DNA of 64,000 nt, taken from Chelonoidis abingdonii (lineage: Eukaryota; Chordata; Testudines; Testudinidae). Within the stretch, counting starts at the first letter, position 1; the number at the start of each line of letters is the position of its first letter. The stretch is taken from the NCBI RefSeq assembly GCF_003597395.2, contig NC_133777.1, positions 61,926,320-61,990,319 of the forward strand, in the 5' to 3' direction. The notes under the pieces are model-generated. The model saw only the letters and a list, made by a program, of their open reading frames with translations, had not been told where the DNA came from and made no database searches. Positions 1 through 10,879 of this stretch are shown here, one piece after another. The translations under genes were made by a program, and so were the position numbers.

Positions 1-3000
1 GTTAATGTATATAAATATCAGAATATGGTCAGATAATGTTATCTATATAATGGAATTTAGGCAGGTCTAAAACCAGCTCTGATAAAGCATACATTGCAAT
101 AATAATCATGAGGCTTCTGTGATCAAAATGAACAAGAACTGATATCTGTTTTGTATATTTAGTTTTACTATAGGGTACAATATATTCAATTTTCACAGAC
201 TGTTACTGTACTTTCTGAAGTATTAGTTTTGTACAAAAAATTCTCTGGGAATCACTGTAACAGGTGTAATATCTTGAGAATGAAAAAGCTGGTCCAGAAA
301 TGCAGGCAGAAACATCACTGCTGTGCTGTGAAGAATGTAATTGTTTTAGCTGTGTTCTTATCAGCAGAGACACAACTGATGTAACCCCCCAGTGTCATAA
401 CCAGGCAGTGCATGATGAAACATGGAGAAAGAGCCTGGTCACAAGTGGTGCAGAATACCCACAAACCCCCAGAATCCAAGACAATTCTTTTTTCCGTGTA
501 AAACGGACACCTTGTTTCACGAGGTAGATCAATGGCAATTATGATCAATAATTGAAACAATGTTACCATGTCCCCTTTTTCCCTACATGTCCCTCTGTGT
601 GTCTGTATTTTTCTTAATCATCTCTCTCAAAGCCATGCTTCAGCATGCTGTTTAATGTTACCTGACTCCAGCCTTTCATCTCTTTTCTGTTACTTTCTCT
701 CATGAGATTTTCTACATTTTCTGTTTAGTTGCTTATTTTATTTTTCCTTTTCCTCCCCCTGGGAGCTTCTTTTATTATCAAAATTTTAAATTGATTTCTG
801 TGTTTCTGTTAAAGGTAATTGAAACTGTTTACAGTATAAGATGTTACTTTGTATTTCCTTCCCCACCTACTTACCTTCTCTGCACTCTATGTTCCTTTGT
901 CATTCTCGCTCTTCTCCCTCAAATCCCCAAGGAAACAATTCTCCCCCACTTTGCCTGCCACTCTCACCTTCCACCAAACCTCTCTTCCCAATCCCAAACT
1001 CTCCTCCTGCCTGGAGGAACTCTGCTTTGCTTCCCCCACGACCTTCAAAGGTTCCCATCACACATTTAATTTTGCTCTACTATTTGTCCAGTCCCCTCTT
1101 CACTCTTTTCCTCCACCTCAGAAAATATTTCTCAAAGAGGCTAGAAAATTGCTGGTGCTCTGAAATTAGCTTGTTTAATTTCAGGGAGGAGGTGGGGAGA
1201 GGGGAAAGAGGGCACACTGGAAGTTATCTTTTCCATAGTCAGAGAGTATTAAAACACCTAAACATTGGCACTCCAATGCACAAAAATGAAGGCAGACATT
1301 CCTCTAGGTCATAAGATAGCCTCAAATCATGAAGCCTGAGAGGTCTGATAACTGGGAAAGACTAGCAAAATAAGGGGGCTGCTTCACCATCCTCCATCAA
1401 TGATAGACAACCAAGAACACGTTAAGTATGATTTTACCTTAACAAGTCTGATGAACAGAACAGTGAGTCAGAAGATTTGAGTTCTATTACTGGTACTGCC
1501 ATATGACCTTGAACACCTCGGTCAGCAGATCTGCTCCCATCCTATATGCAGAGTTACACTGAGTGACAAAAGCAAGTTCTGTCTCATGTATTGCAGAACC
1601 AACATAGCTAAAAGGGGACAAGATGCACCCTATTCCTTTTTATGACTCACCAGCAACATTGTTAACTAATTACCAAAAAGTTATCCCTGTGCAATCTCCC
1701 TGAAAGTAACAGAGTGACTTGGGTGTCATAGGAGGCCTACTCTGTGCACTTGTTACTAAGGGTCCAATTTGGCTTCCCGAACCTTTCATTACATCACAGT
1801 GAAACACCACAGCTAGACCCAATCTCAGAAAAAATCAGATTTCATTAGGACAACCTACAGGAATCAGAGTTGTGCTATCAGGCTCTTTAGGTGAGCATGT
1901 ATACACACACAAAGTGCCTGCACTTATAATCTTGGGTGAAGTTTTAATGCTTCCTAATGGGAGCTGCCTGCCTAACCACCTTGACTTTCAATGGCAGTAA
2001 AGAACCTAACTCCTTTAGACTATTAAAATTCCTAGCCTTTGTCAATTGACTTTATCAATTACAGAGCATCATCTTAGAAACGGAGTAATGCTGCAGAGGC
2101 TATAATAAGCATAAGGAATACAGCCAATACCAAAGTAACATTATATAGTTAACTTTACAGTTTTGCCTTAGATAAGAATGATGGCTATTCAGTTTGTGTG
2201 CATAATCTTTTTATGTTAAGTATCAGTACAAGTTCCTCCTTAGACTTTGTTTAAAAATTAAAATTACTTCAGGTCTATAAGAGCACAAAAAAGAATCTAA
2301 AATATCAAATTTGTAGTTTGTCCTTTACAGACAAGCCTTTTTGTTCCTGTTGCTAAGGTCTTGATCTCCAATCCTGCAAAGACTTATACATGTGCCCCAC
2401 TTTGTGACTGTGAGTTCAACATGCTTAAAAGTTAAGCCCAGGCATAAGTATTTGCAAGATCAAAATGCCAAATATTCAGCTAAGAGCCAATTTCCACAGT
2501 CAAGTTACAAAAGACTGAAGAACAGGGCAAGTCTGAAAATGCTTACAAGAGTCTTATGGGTAGCCTACAGCCTAGTGTTAGTCCATTACAATCTAATGTC
2601 CAGCCACCAACTTCAACATTTTACCAAAAAAAAAAAATGTTTAACACAATGTTATGACACAATTTCTGTACTGGGAGAAAAAGGTAATTTCAGAGAAAAG
2701 GATCCTGTTATGTCTAGCTAGAGAGACACAATAGTTATTCAAAGTATGATCTTCTTTGGTAATTTAATGGTAACAATAATAGGAAATATGAGGAACACAA
2801 CACATAAAACTTACTATAAAAAATAGTCAGATGGAAGCCCTGTTCTCAGAAGTGCCATGTACTCAGCAGCTCCTGTTGAAGTGACTGGGAGCTGCCAGGT
2901 GCTCAGAATCTGGAAATTGATGACACTCCCCACCCCCACCCCCTTGCCTCTTGTGTAGTCCAGTTCACACCTGTGCAAAGTGAGTGTAAAATGATTCCAA

Positions 3001-3340
3001 ATCCAAACTGTCAAAGCAGTGACTGGGGAAAAGGCAGGCAAAGTATTAATTCATGGGCAAACTGCAGTTCTGAGATAGCTCCAATACAACCACATAGAAG
3101 AAAAAGTTGCAAAATAATGCTCTATAGAGGGGAAAAATTAAACTACTCTTACACTTGTAGGGTTCTAAATTAACCCTATCAACCCAAGAAAGTTACCTGG
3201 CTTGGCTAGCACTGCAGTTCAGTTAAAACCTCTGTTCAACGCACAGCTGTGGTCAAAAGAGGGTAGAGTGTTAGATGTCAGAATGCAAAAGACATAGGAT
3301 GGAGAAGAACACTAAAACTATCAGAACACCTTTTCATCAA
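1..3340. other. No gene recognised
   Basis: AT-rich, mostly unique sequence. The short open frames at 791-1314 and 2392-2721 have low-complexity composition and no recognisable domain. A pyrimidine-rich tract runs from about 840 to 1110 and a short C-rich run lies near 2930-2945. I see no RNA gene. Confidence 0.45.
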
Positions 3341-4200
3341 TCAATGGTGTGGTCTCACCAAGAGTGCAGGATATTGCAGAAGTGGAAGATGCTCAGAGAA
3401 CAGCAAGGAGAAAGATCAAAGGCATGGGAAAACTCTCATATGAGGAGAGATTGAAACGATTGGAGCTCTTACCTTAGAGGACATGTCTACACTAATACAC
3501 ACTGAACAGCAAGCTTGGATGTAAATCTACAGCACTGTACAGCAGTGTGTATTAGGGAAATTGTAGTGCGCAGCAGCAGGGTCCACATGGACAGTTAGTG
3601 CACGGCACACTGGAACACTGTAAGTTTATACGCCAGTGTGGCATACACAGTGTTTATGTAGAAATGCCCATAGAATGGAGATAAACAAGATGATAGAAAT
3701 ATGTAACAAAGAATGGTCTAGAGAAGGTAGATCTGTTCTCCCTACCTCATAACACAATAGCAAGGGGACGTTCAATTAAATTAAAAATAGGAAATTTAAA
3801 ACTGATAAAAAGAAATCCTTTTTTGCAGAACATGTAAAAATCCTGTGGAATTCATTGCCAGAGGAACTTGTTGAGGCCAAGCACTTAACAAGGTACAAAA
3901 AAGGATCAGATATTTTCATGGATTACCAAGAATATCCAGCTTTATCGTAATTAATGACAATAAACATTCTGGAAGTGATATTAAACCTTGTGCTTAAGTC
4001 AATTGCTAATTGTTACAGATCAGGATGAGACCCATGTGGAGAGCAGCCTATTCCACAGCTGCCTACTGCAGGGTTCTTACACCATCTTCTGAAGCATCTA
4101 GGTTTGGCCACTGATTTGATTAGGATACTAGAGTAGGAAGTCTGCTGGTCTGATCCAGAATGGCAATTTCTATGTTCCTATTACACTTACAGAGGATTCC
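3341..4200 (+). mobile_element. CR1-type LINE 3' fragment, split by a miniature element
   Basis: The stretch up to 3480 encodes, in broken frame, the motif seen near the 3' end of CR1-like LINEs (a KIKGMGKLSYEERLKRLELL-like string). The same element resumes at about 3672 and runs to 4200. It ends in the familiar turtle/bird tail that reads 'tctgatccagaatggcaatt' and then 'tatgttcctatt'. The interruption at 3480-3671 is a separate insertion. A diverged copy of the same 3' end lies at 42350-42590. No intact reading frame remains. Family assignment is from memory of CR1 3' ends. Confidence 0.6.
3480..3671. mobile_element. Miniature inverted-repeat element nested in CR1
   Basis: The left edge reads acatgtctacactaatacac. 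The right edge, reverse complemented, gives a related imperfect terminal inverted repeat (gggcatttctacataaacac). The insert interrupts the CR1 fragment cleanly. Its 'catgtctacact' terminus is a common signature of turtle miniature DNA transposons. I could not define the target duplication, so the superfamily is left open. Confidence 0.45.
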
Positions 4201-6229
4201 ATTAAGAGCTCAACATTTACCACCCCGAGTACTCTATATATAGTAAAAATATCTGCCTCTGCTTAAATGTTATTGCTTTGCTATTTCTATTGCACCAACA
4301 GACTGCTACATGCTTTACAGACCAGTAGGAAGATGTGCACAATCCCTGACCCTATACTGAGGGAATGACACACAGCAGGGTTGGTAAGTGACTTTATTTC
4401 CTGGCCGCATTCACCTGACAAAGCTCACAGTTACAAAAAGTCCTATATCCCGGTCAAATGGCAGGGTTAGTATAAGGAGTTAATAATCTACAAAAGCAAG
4501 TAGGAGGAGGAATGGGAAGCAACACGAGGTCGTGAGGTTGAACATCAGAGTGATTTTTGTTTGGCTTTTTAATTAGGATTATTAAGTCCTAATATCTTTA
4601 GACATTTGCAGAACGGTAGTCTGGTTTGTCAGCACTTCACAGAGTTTCCAGAGAATACTTAGAATAGCAGATAGTGCTGAGCGACTGCAGCATGGAAAAT
4701 GTTCACTCTTTAAGTGTTTCCCACTATATCCTGAAGAACCAGGAAGACAATTGAAAAACAAAAACTATATCAACAAAGAAACATCTGCAGGCGGCAACAT
4801 GTGAGGGCATTAGACTGCATGGCCTATGCCTACGTGAGCCAAAGTGGCAGAAATCATGTGCAATCAAACGACTGTTGTTTTTAATGCAGGTTAGAAAATA
4901 AATCTAGTGTTTGAATCTCTTTAAGGTCTGGTGCTTATTATTCTGTGTACAGTGCTCAGAGTAAGCCCAGCACTTTACAAAAAGACTGCAAAAGACCAGC
5001 TCCAGGCCTGAGGAACTTGCAGTCTGAGTCAGACTAATATGGAACACAAGTCAACAAGGCACAGATGCAATGACTGTGTGTAGATCAGCCTAGAAATGCT
5101 TCATAGCAGAAGTGAGTTTTAAGGAGAGATTGGATGGAGACCACTGGGAGGCTGTTACAAGCATAAGGGATGATATGCAAAAAGTGCAAAAAGGCTGACA
5201 CTAGGCGAAGAACCCTTGATCCAGCAGTTCCTCAGAGAGTTCTAATGGGGCAACATCAGATTCCCTTTGACAAAGGAAAATCCTTAGGTGGCTTACAGCT
5301 GGCAAAGACACCTACTCTAAGTTATACAGCAAAACAGTTTTGGACTCCAGCAGCCCAGCATGGGTGGAGCAGAAAAGGTGGTTTGGAACCATCTGTCACT
5401 TCTCCTTGGTTGTGTTAGGTGTAAAACTAAGCCCAACCATTTAAGAGGGAAGACATGGTCAGAGGGAATATAGGATGAAATGTGAGCAGAGTTGAGGAGA
5501 GCCTTGATAGTTCCAGATGAACTTTGAAGTGAGCACTCAGAAGGAAGGATATGGAATGACAGGGTGTATAGGATGACATGAGGACACAAGGGATGTTGTA
5601 AAGAATCTGAAGGTGAAATCAAAGAACATGAACTGCCAATATAAGGAGAAAGTAAATAATTTTGCCCATATATGTAATCAGTCTGGACCCAAAATCCAAT
5701 AAGTGACAAATACCATCCAGAAAGGCAACAAGCTTAGAGTTATCTAAAAACAATATAATACAATCCAAAATTTTCATCTGATTCTAGCATCACTTAGGTT
5801 AAGGGGATTAAGATGTTAGCACCAAACATGAATATTTCTTTGATTTTTAAGCACCTAGCCTAAAAACCCAGTGCTTCTCTGTGAAGCAAACCAAAGTCAA
5901 CAGTAATGGTAATGAAAAGAGACAGACAATTTGAACAGATATAATACACAGCATATCTTTATGGACACACTACCAACTGAAAAAACCCAGCTTTCAAAGC
6001 AGATCTGGATCTCAAGCTGATAAGCAGTGAGATCTGTAATTACGATGATTCTCTTTTTAGACCCGACCTAAACAGAAAACAATTGAATTCAACTGTGGTT
6101 GTAAAACCAGCTTGTGGTCCAATAGGGTTATAACACATTTGATCCAGCCTTGTGAACAGGGCAAAATTCAGCGATAAACAGCTTTCAAATGAGTATTTCA
6201 GCTAAGTAAAGTATGTCAAAACAGATATA
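4201..6229. other. No gene recognised
   Basis: Unique or anciently decayed sequence. The text around 4935-5040 (cagcactttacaaaaagact, then 'gaacttgcagtctgagtcagac') looks like an old amniote interspersed repeat related to the inverted pair at 56955-57244. No coding or RNA signal was seen. Confidence 0.4.
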
Positions 6230-6434
6230 TACACCTCTACCTCAATATAATGCTGTCCTCGGGAGCCAAAAAATCTTACCACTTACTTATAGGTGAAACC
6301 GCGTTATATTGAACTTGCTTTGATCCACCGGAGTGTGCAGCCCTGCACCTCCTGACTCCCTTGGAGCACTGCTTTACTGCATTGTATCTGAATTCACGTT
6401 ATATCAGGTCACGTTATGTCGAGGTAGAGGTGTA
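6230..6434. mobile_element. Tc1/mariner-type miniature element
   Basis: About 205 bp bounded by TA on both sides. The left terminus CACCTCTACCTCAATATAA matches the reverse complement of the right terminus (CACCTCTACCTCGACATAA) with 12 perfect bases and only scattered mismatches beyond. TA flanks and this terminus fit a Tigger-like mariner derivative common in turtles. No transposase is encoded. Confidence 0.75.
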
Positions 6435-6759
6435 TTTGATCAAACTCTATAGTGTTGTAATGGACCTGTTGTCTTCATACAAACAAAACTACTACAAAAT
6501 GATTCAGCATTTGTGGCTATAGACAAAAAGAAAACTGTTTCTTTTTTAAGTAAATGAGAATGAATGATTTCTAAGTTATAGATCCTTCCCACTCAGCTAC
6601 TAGACAAGACCCACTTAACCCAGTCAAAATCACAGGTTGAAAACAAGATACTAACCAAATCCAAACAACTAAAAACATATTACAGAAGAAATTTAAAATA
6701 TAAACTTCACTGAATGTGTGAGATGGTGAAATTTAGAGTCTGTAGGGTTACAGCTACAA

Positions 6760-7260
6760 TACTAGAACTGCAGCTGAGACCCACAAAGCCTGAATTAGAC
6801 ACCCAGGCTCCCTATACGATGCATGGGGAGAGAGAAGTGCCTAAGAATGGGATCCATAAAAGTGAGCAAGCTCGATAAGGAGCTGTCTAAGTTAGCCAAT
6901 AGGAGATGCTGACAAGAAGAGTGTGTGCTAAGCTACTTAGGTGCCTAACACCAGGCAGACACCTATCTCTGCTTGCAAGCCACAGCCAGGAATCCCTCTA
7001 GAGATAAGCTGCTTAGGTACCAAAGCTGTTCTTGCTACAAACACTGTGGCGGAGGAGGAAGAGGCGGTGTTGCTGCCATTAGTGCCTACTTTGTAATTTT
7101 TAGCCCAATGGTTAGAGCACTCATTGCAGGATGTATGAAACCAAGGTTTCACTTTTACCCTCTCCACTTTACAGGAATTCCCTGATCACTGGCCTATGGG
7201 ATATTCTGTTGTGGAACTTCCCCAGTCTCTCCTGCTGAAGCTGTTCCACTTTAGATAAAC
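6760..7260 (+). mobile_element. tRNA-derived SINE-like repeat
   Basis: At about 7101 the sequence 'agcccaatggttagagcact' has the form of a tRNA A-box region, and about 30 bases later 'ccaaggtttcac' occupies a decayed B-box position. The upstream part contains the recurring 'cctaagtt'/'cttaggtgcctaacacc' text. Related text recurs at 59640-60530 and points to the same repeat family. A functional tRNA is ruled out by the lack of a complete cloverleaf. Confidence 0.4.
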
Positions 7261-7921
7261 AATTAAAGAGTCACTGACCAAAGAAATAGCATGAGAATGA
7301 CTCTGGGAGGTGGGAGTTCTAGCGTCCAGTCCCCCTGCTTCAATAACTTTTTTCAAATCCCCAGATTTAGGTGTTTAAGTCCTTTTGTGGATCTGAGCTT
7401 TAACCTCTCTGGTCTGCAGTTTATCCATCTGTAAGACGCAGATAATGATTCTTGTCCCTTTCACAGGAGTGCAGCAAGTCCAAATTTATTAATGTTTGCA
7501 AAGCAATTTGAATTCTCTGATGACGCCTATAAAGAAATGCAACATATTATTGTAACCATTGCTGTGTTCAGATGCCTTACTATTGAAATATTATGCTGAA
7601 AATTGAATACAGAGATAGAAAAATATCAAAGGCAAAGTATTCTATTCAGGTGCTGTGCTGGTTAATGACAGATCTGTATCTTTTTGCTGAACACAAAGTG
7701 CTGACACTTTTGCAAATGTTATTCCTAACAGGATTTTATACACTGAAAAGCAACTCATGAGTTTGAAAATATTGTAGGTTTCTTTACACTTATTCTGAAC
7801 ACTTTGGATGTAGTGTGGAATTACTTAATGGCATATTTATCCCTGATACCCCTTCCTTGTGTATGCATTGTACAAAATATGTGCTGTGTAGTTACTAAGG
7901 TTTTTTGTAAATAGGAAGTTG
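7261..7921. other. 5' flank of the provirus, no gene
   Basis: Unique AT-rich sequence leading up to the retroviral insertion site. Nothing coding was seen. Confidence 0.5.
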
Positions 7922-7927
7922 TTCCTG
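7922..7927. repeat. Target-site duplication TTCCTG (5' copy)
   Basis: The six bases before the first LTR are TTCCTG. The same six bases directly follow the matching 3' LTR ends at 24740-24745 and 37974-37979. A 6-bp duplication is usual for alpha- and betaretroviral integrases. It ties the left flank to the sequence after 37973 as one original integration site. Confidence 0.85.
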
Positions 7928-8045
7928 TGTAGGAATGACCTCGGACCCACAGGCCTGGATGCCTTATTATCTGAGGCATTTTGTTCTTGTTTGCAAGCTG
8001 GCACACCCTGCTTCTTTTCACAGGAACTTGGCCTTCCTCCATCCT

Positions 8046-8121
8046 CCCCTGCACTTTCCCACTGGACTGCCGCATCTGCAGCTCCCCTGCACTTTCCCAC
8101 CAGACTGTCACGTTTGCAGCT
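8046..8121 (+). repeat. U3 tandem repeat, 2 x 38 bp
   Basis: Two adjacent 38-bp units (8046-8083 and 8084-8121), each beginning CCCCTGCACTTTCCCAC and ending TTTGCAGCT or ATCTGCAGCT. They sit in the middle of U3, where retroviral enhancer repeats usually lie. The same pair is present in the 3' LTR (37719-37794). The LTR at 31974-32352 has different sequence here. An enhancer role is inference. Confidence 0.7.
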
Positions 8122-8224
8122 GGCGGTGTTTTTGTAACTTGCTATGCTGCTAAGCTCGTGATGGAAGATTTTTGTAGAAAACAATGATTTGTAGTGTGCA
8201 ATTGCGCATGTGTTTTTTTGGGAT

Positions 8225-8230
8225 AATAAA
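8225..8230 (+). promoter_or_regulatory. LTR poly(A) signal AATAAA
   Basis: AATAAA about 78 bases before the LTR end fits the R/U5 position. In the 3' LTR of the same provirus the corresponding text is AATAACTGTGAGC, so the canonical signal is lost where it would be used. Confidence 0.65.
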
Positions 8231-8309
8231 GGAGAGAGGTGAGCTCGGAAAAGGCAGCTTTTCGCCTCCTCAGTTACCCTGCAAGTTGGTGTCAAGTCTT
8301 TCCTTCATC

Positions 8310-8327
8310 TGGCGCCCAACATGGGGC
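8310..8327 (+). promoter_or_regulatory. Primer-binding site, tRNA-Lys(1,2) type
   Basis: TGGCGCCCAACATGGGGC begins two bases after the LTR ends in CA. It matches the 3' end complement of tRNA-Lys(1,2), the primer type of Mason-Pfizer-like betaretroviruses and many ERV-K-like elements, with a single mismatch (A where G is expected). Confidence 0.88.
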
Positions 8328-8429
8328 CCGAGCAACTTGGAACAGGGGCCTTAAGGCGGCTGTCCTGAAGCCTTTGCTCACCACGCCCGGCAAGGGTTAC
8401 AGACGCGTCATTCATCCGACTCTGGATCC

Positions 8430-8436
8430 GTGAGTA
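8430..8436 (+). promoter_or_regulatory. Candidate major splice donor
   Basis: GTGAGTA in the leader matches the extended 5' splice-site consensus. It lies about 100 bases after the primer-binding site and just before the first gag ATG (8436). Such a donor would make spliced env mRNA. Use is inferred. Confidence 0.55.
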
Positions 8437-8931
8437 TGGGAGCTTCCTAACAGCAACGCAGCTAAGGCATAGGGATGACTTTCTTATTTGCTCCGTAAGG
8501 CTCATCATAAATGCAGTGTTAAAGAGCTTTCTGCTATGCTTCAGCTAATAGGGGAACAATGTCCTGGTATCCGGAGGGGGGACCCTCGATTATCGGACTG
8601 GGAAAAAATTGGCCGTACGTTGATGCTGAACCTAGGGCAGATTGAGGTGCTGCACTCCTGGCATCTCTGTAGAGTGGCGGTGGAGCACTTTGCCCCTCCA
8701 GAGGCTCAATCGCTGCTTGATGTAGTCCTCCAGCAGCCTTGCCTACTATTCTCCCCTCGCGCCTGTTCTAAACCTAAAGTACCCCCTGTACCTGCCCCCT
8801 CCTCTCGCAACAACCCCTTGCTCCTCAATGCCAGGGCCCCTTTGCCAGTCCCCGTGGACCGGCACCTTCCCGTAAGGCGCCGCAGCAAACTGCAATTCAA
8901 AAAATGGTGGCTGCTGCTAAATCGTCCCTGA
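8436..8931 (+). pseudogene. gag: gag, matrix/p10-like region (broken)
   Basis: The likely original start is the ATG at 8436, next to the splice donor; this frame meets a stop after four codons (MGAS). An open stretch in another frame, about 8488-8931, carries a betaretroviral matrix-like segment. Its features are a helix-rich VKELSAMLQLIGEQCPG region, then SDWEKIGRTLM, then a proline-rich linker of the kind found between matrix and capsid. Near 8860-8904 the reading continues in a different frame into capsid, so at least two frame lesions separate the start from the rest of Gag. In life it would form the membrane-binding shell of the particle. Assignment is by position and motif style. Confidence 0.7.
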
Positions 8932-9479
8932 TTTCAGCCTCAGAGTTGGCTGACCATGACAGCCTATGTCCTGTAACTTGGACAGACGGTGGTTTGGACG
9001 CTGATGGACATGCTACCTTCACTGGCACCTGGGCTGCACTACCGTTCTCGGTAGTAAGGGAAATCCGTAAAGCCATTAACGAATTTGGGTTAACCAGTAC
9101 CTATGTTAAAGGTCTCATAGAGGGGTTAGGAACAGGGTATAATCTGGTGCCTTATGATTGGAAATCACTTATGAGAATGTTGCTCAATCCTGGCCAATAT
9201 GTGATCTGGCTGAGTGAGTTTCGTCAGGCGGCAGAACACCAGGCACAAATCCCTGCCTACGCCGAACGAGGGATCCTCTATGACCACTTAGCGGGGGAAG
9301 GGCAGTGGGCTACGCCGGAGCAGCAATGTAGATACTCTGCTGACATAATTCCGGTCATAACAGCGTGTGCCCAGCATGCCTTTAAAAAGGTACCCACGGC
9401 AGGAAAGCCAACTAAAAGCTTCGCCTCCATTCGTCAGGGGGCTACAGAACCGTTTTTAGATTTTAGCAATCGCCTGTAG
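8904..9479 (+). pseudogene. gag: gag, capsid domain
   Basis: A 191-codon open stretch corresponding to retroviral capsid (p24/p27 type). It begins inside a longer Gag frame, so the listed start is only the first ATG. The N-terminal part has PVTWTDGG and the FSVVREIRKAINEFG helix. Near the C-terminus IRQGATEPFLDFSNRL is the major homology region, which is diagnostic for retroviral capsid. The frame ends at a TAG (9477-9479) directly after that motif. The homologous C-terminal capsid sequence continues beyond the stop, then meets a run of six T and a frame change before nucleocapsid. The domain would build the particle core, but as it stands it cannot be translated as one Gag polyprotein. Confidence 0.88.
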
Positions 9480-9529
9480 GAAGCCATAAATCGTCAGGTT
9501 GACAACCCGGATGCTGCGCAGGAGATTTT

Positions 9530-9949
9530 TTGAAAATGGCCATAGAGCAGGCCAATGATGATTGCAAAAAAGCGTTGCAGGCAGCTTCAGCTACCACAAA
9601 TCTTACACTCTCAGACATGCTGCGTGCCTGCCAGAATATTGGATCTAAGACTCATAAGGCGGGTCTTTTGGCAGCTGCCTTAGCCCGGGGAAACAGGACA
9701 GGGAAGAATTGTTTTAAGTGTGGAAAGCCAGGGCATTTCCAACAGGAGTGTAGGTCTGCTATAAAATCAGACAAAAGACCGTCCAAAAAGTGTCCGAAGT
9801 GCCAAAAGGGATATCATTGGGCCAATCAGTGTCGCAGCTCAGGGGATTTACGAACCTCGGGAAACTGGAGGGCGGGTCAACCCCAGACCCAGGAGAAAAA
9901 AGGGGCGTTCCCTCTGCAATCCAATCCCACGGAGCAGCCAAGCCAGTAA
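9530..9949 (+). pseudogene. gag: gag, capsid end and nucleocapsid with two zinc knuckles
   Basis: An open frame of 139 codons that picks up the end of capsid (MAIEQANDDCKKALQA) and then nucleocapsid. Two CX2CX4HX4C zinc knuckles are intact: CFKCGKPGHFQQEC and CPKCQKGYHWANQC. Two knuckles are typical of beta- and alpharetroviral Gag, which package the RNA genome through them. The frame ends at TAA (9947-9949), and the last 160 bases overlap the pro frame in the -1 register. A frame change near 9525-9530 separates it from the capsid frame upstream. Confidence 0.92.
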
Positions 9950-10453
9950 GTCAGCTACGGGCTGCTACGACGGGCAGCGCTGGGTTGGATTTGATTATGC
10001 AGCAGGATACTGAATTCACTCTCCCTGGTGAAGTGCACGTAGTTGAGACACAGGCTAAGGGACCTCTTCCAGCAGGAATGGTAGGTCATGTACTCCCACG
10101 ATCCCATGCGGGTCGAAAGGGATTTTTTGTGATCCCAGGGGTAATTGATCCAGACTATCAGGGGATTATTAAGGTGCAAGTTTGGACAAATCTCCCTCAG
10201 ACGCTGCCCAGAGATCAATCTGTTGCTCAGCTCATTTTAGTGCCTTATTCAGTTCCAGGAGCGGTGCAGCAGGAGAGAGGGGATGCCGGCTTTGGTTCTA
10301 CCTTAATAGGACTGACCACTACGGTCACCGGCACCCAGCCTACGTTGGCATTAAATGTAAATGGTCGCGTTTTCCTTGGTCTTCTTGACACAGGAGCCGA
10401 CGTGACTGTCATTCGCCAGCAGGAGTGGCCGTCTTCATGGCCCTCTGAGTCCA
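9790..10453 (+). pseudogene. pro: pro: dUTPase and N-terminal half of protease (interrupted)
   Basis: Open in the -1 frame relative to nucleocapsid. Residues about 57-171 are a dUTPase domain. Its motif 1 is GSAGLDL, motif 2 region LPRSHAGRKG, motif 3 GVIDPDYQGI and motif 5 RGDAGFGST. It would remove dUTP during reverse transcription. A dUTPase fused to the front of protease is a betaretroviral trait. The aspartic protease follows, with the active-site triad DTGAD encoded at 10387-10401. Reading breaks at about 10453, where unrelated DNA starts. The missing C-terminal half is present at 20552, with CCA shared by both edges (10451-10453 and 20552-20554). Without the join the protease is truncated. 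Confidence 0.92.
9859..9905 (+). promoter_or_regulatory. -1 ribosomal frameshift signal (gag/pro)
   Basis: The heptamer GGGAAAC (9859-9865) is in the correct register, G|GGA|AAC relative to the nucleocapsid codons; this is the same slippery type used at gag-pro in D-type betaretroviruses. An 8-base spacer follows. Then comes a hairpin GGGTC (9874-9878)/GACCC (9886-9890) with loop AACCCCA. The CCCC of the loop (9881-9884) can pair with GGGG at 9902-9905, giving an H-type pseudoknot. A -1 shift from frame 2 enters the open pro frame. The pseudoknot is predicted by eye only. Confidence 0.75.
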
Positions 10454-10879
10454 CCTTAACATGTCATCTGACTCATTACCACTGGAATCAAGAAAACATG
10501 TGCTGCTGAAATCTAAAAGTACATAAATAGTAAAAAATAAAGATGGTGTATAAATAAATTTGTCAACCTATTTCACCCGGACCAAAGAAGATACAGAACA
10601 AGTTTCAGATTTCCAACTTACTGTCTATTAACTGCAGCTTCTGGTAAACAATACAGGTCTAGCACTAAAGATGGTCTGATGGTTAAGGTTGTGTACTGGA
10701 TCACAAGATGAGGTTTCTCATTTCCCTGCCTGTTGATCACCAAACATCCATGTGTGACACTCACAGCTCTTACTTTTCTGTAGGCTCAGTTCCTCCTCTG
10801 TAAATAGCGGGCATAATCATCTTTCTTTGTCTGTTTTGTTATAAGCATTCAATGGGGCAGAAACACCCTGTACTATATC

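Larger units (their letters stand above)
7928..8307 (+). mobile_element. Endogenous retrovirus 5' LTR
   Basis: A 380-bp LTR that starts TGTAGGAATGACC and ends CCTTCA, with the primer-binding site two bases downstream. U3 carries two 38-bp tandem units (8046-8121). A poly(A) signal AATAAA lies at 8225-8230. By eye it differs from the LTR at 37601-37973 by about ten substitutions, mostly transitions and several at CpG, plus one small block around the poly(A) signal. That suggests a fairly young insertion. The LTR at 31974-32352 is more different, especially across the tandem units. Confidence 0.92.

Noticed and set aside
841..1314. Overlapping open frames of 92-157 codons
   Set aside because: Low-complexity composition from a pyrimidine-rich tract, no domain and no splice or promoter context.
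9896..9902. AAAAAAG as an alternative frameshift site
   Set aside because: Its register is wrong for a -1 tandem slip in the gag frame. GGGAAAC at 9859 is in register and has a downstream structure.
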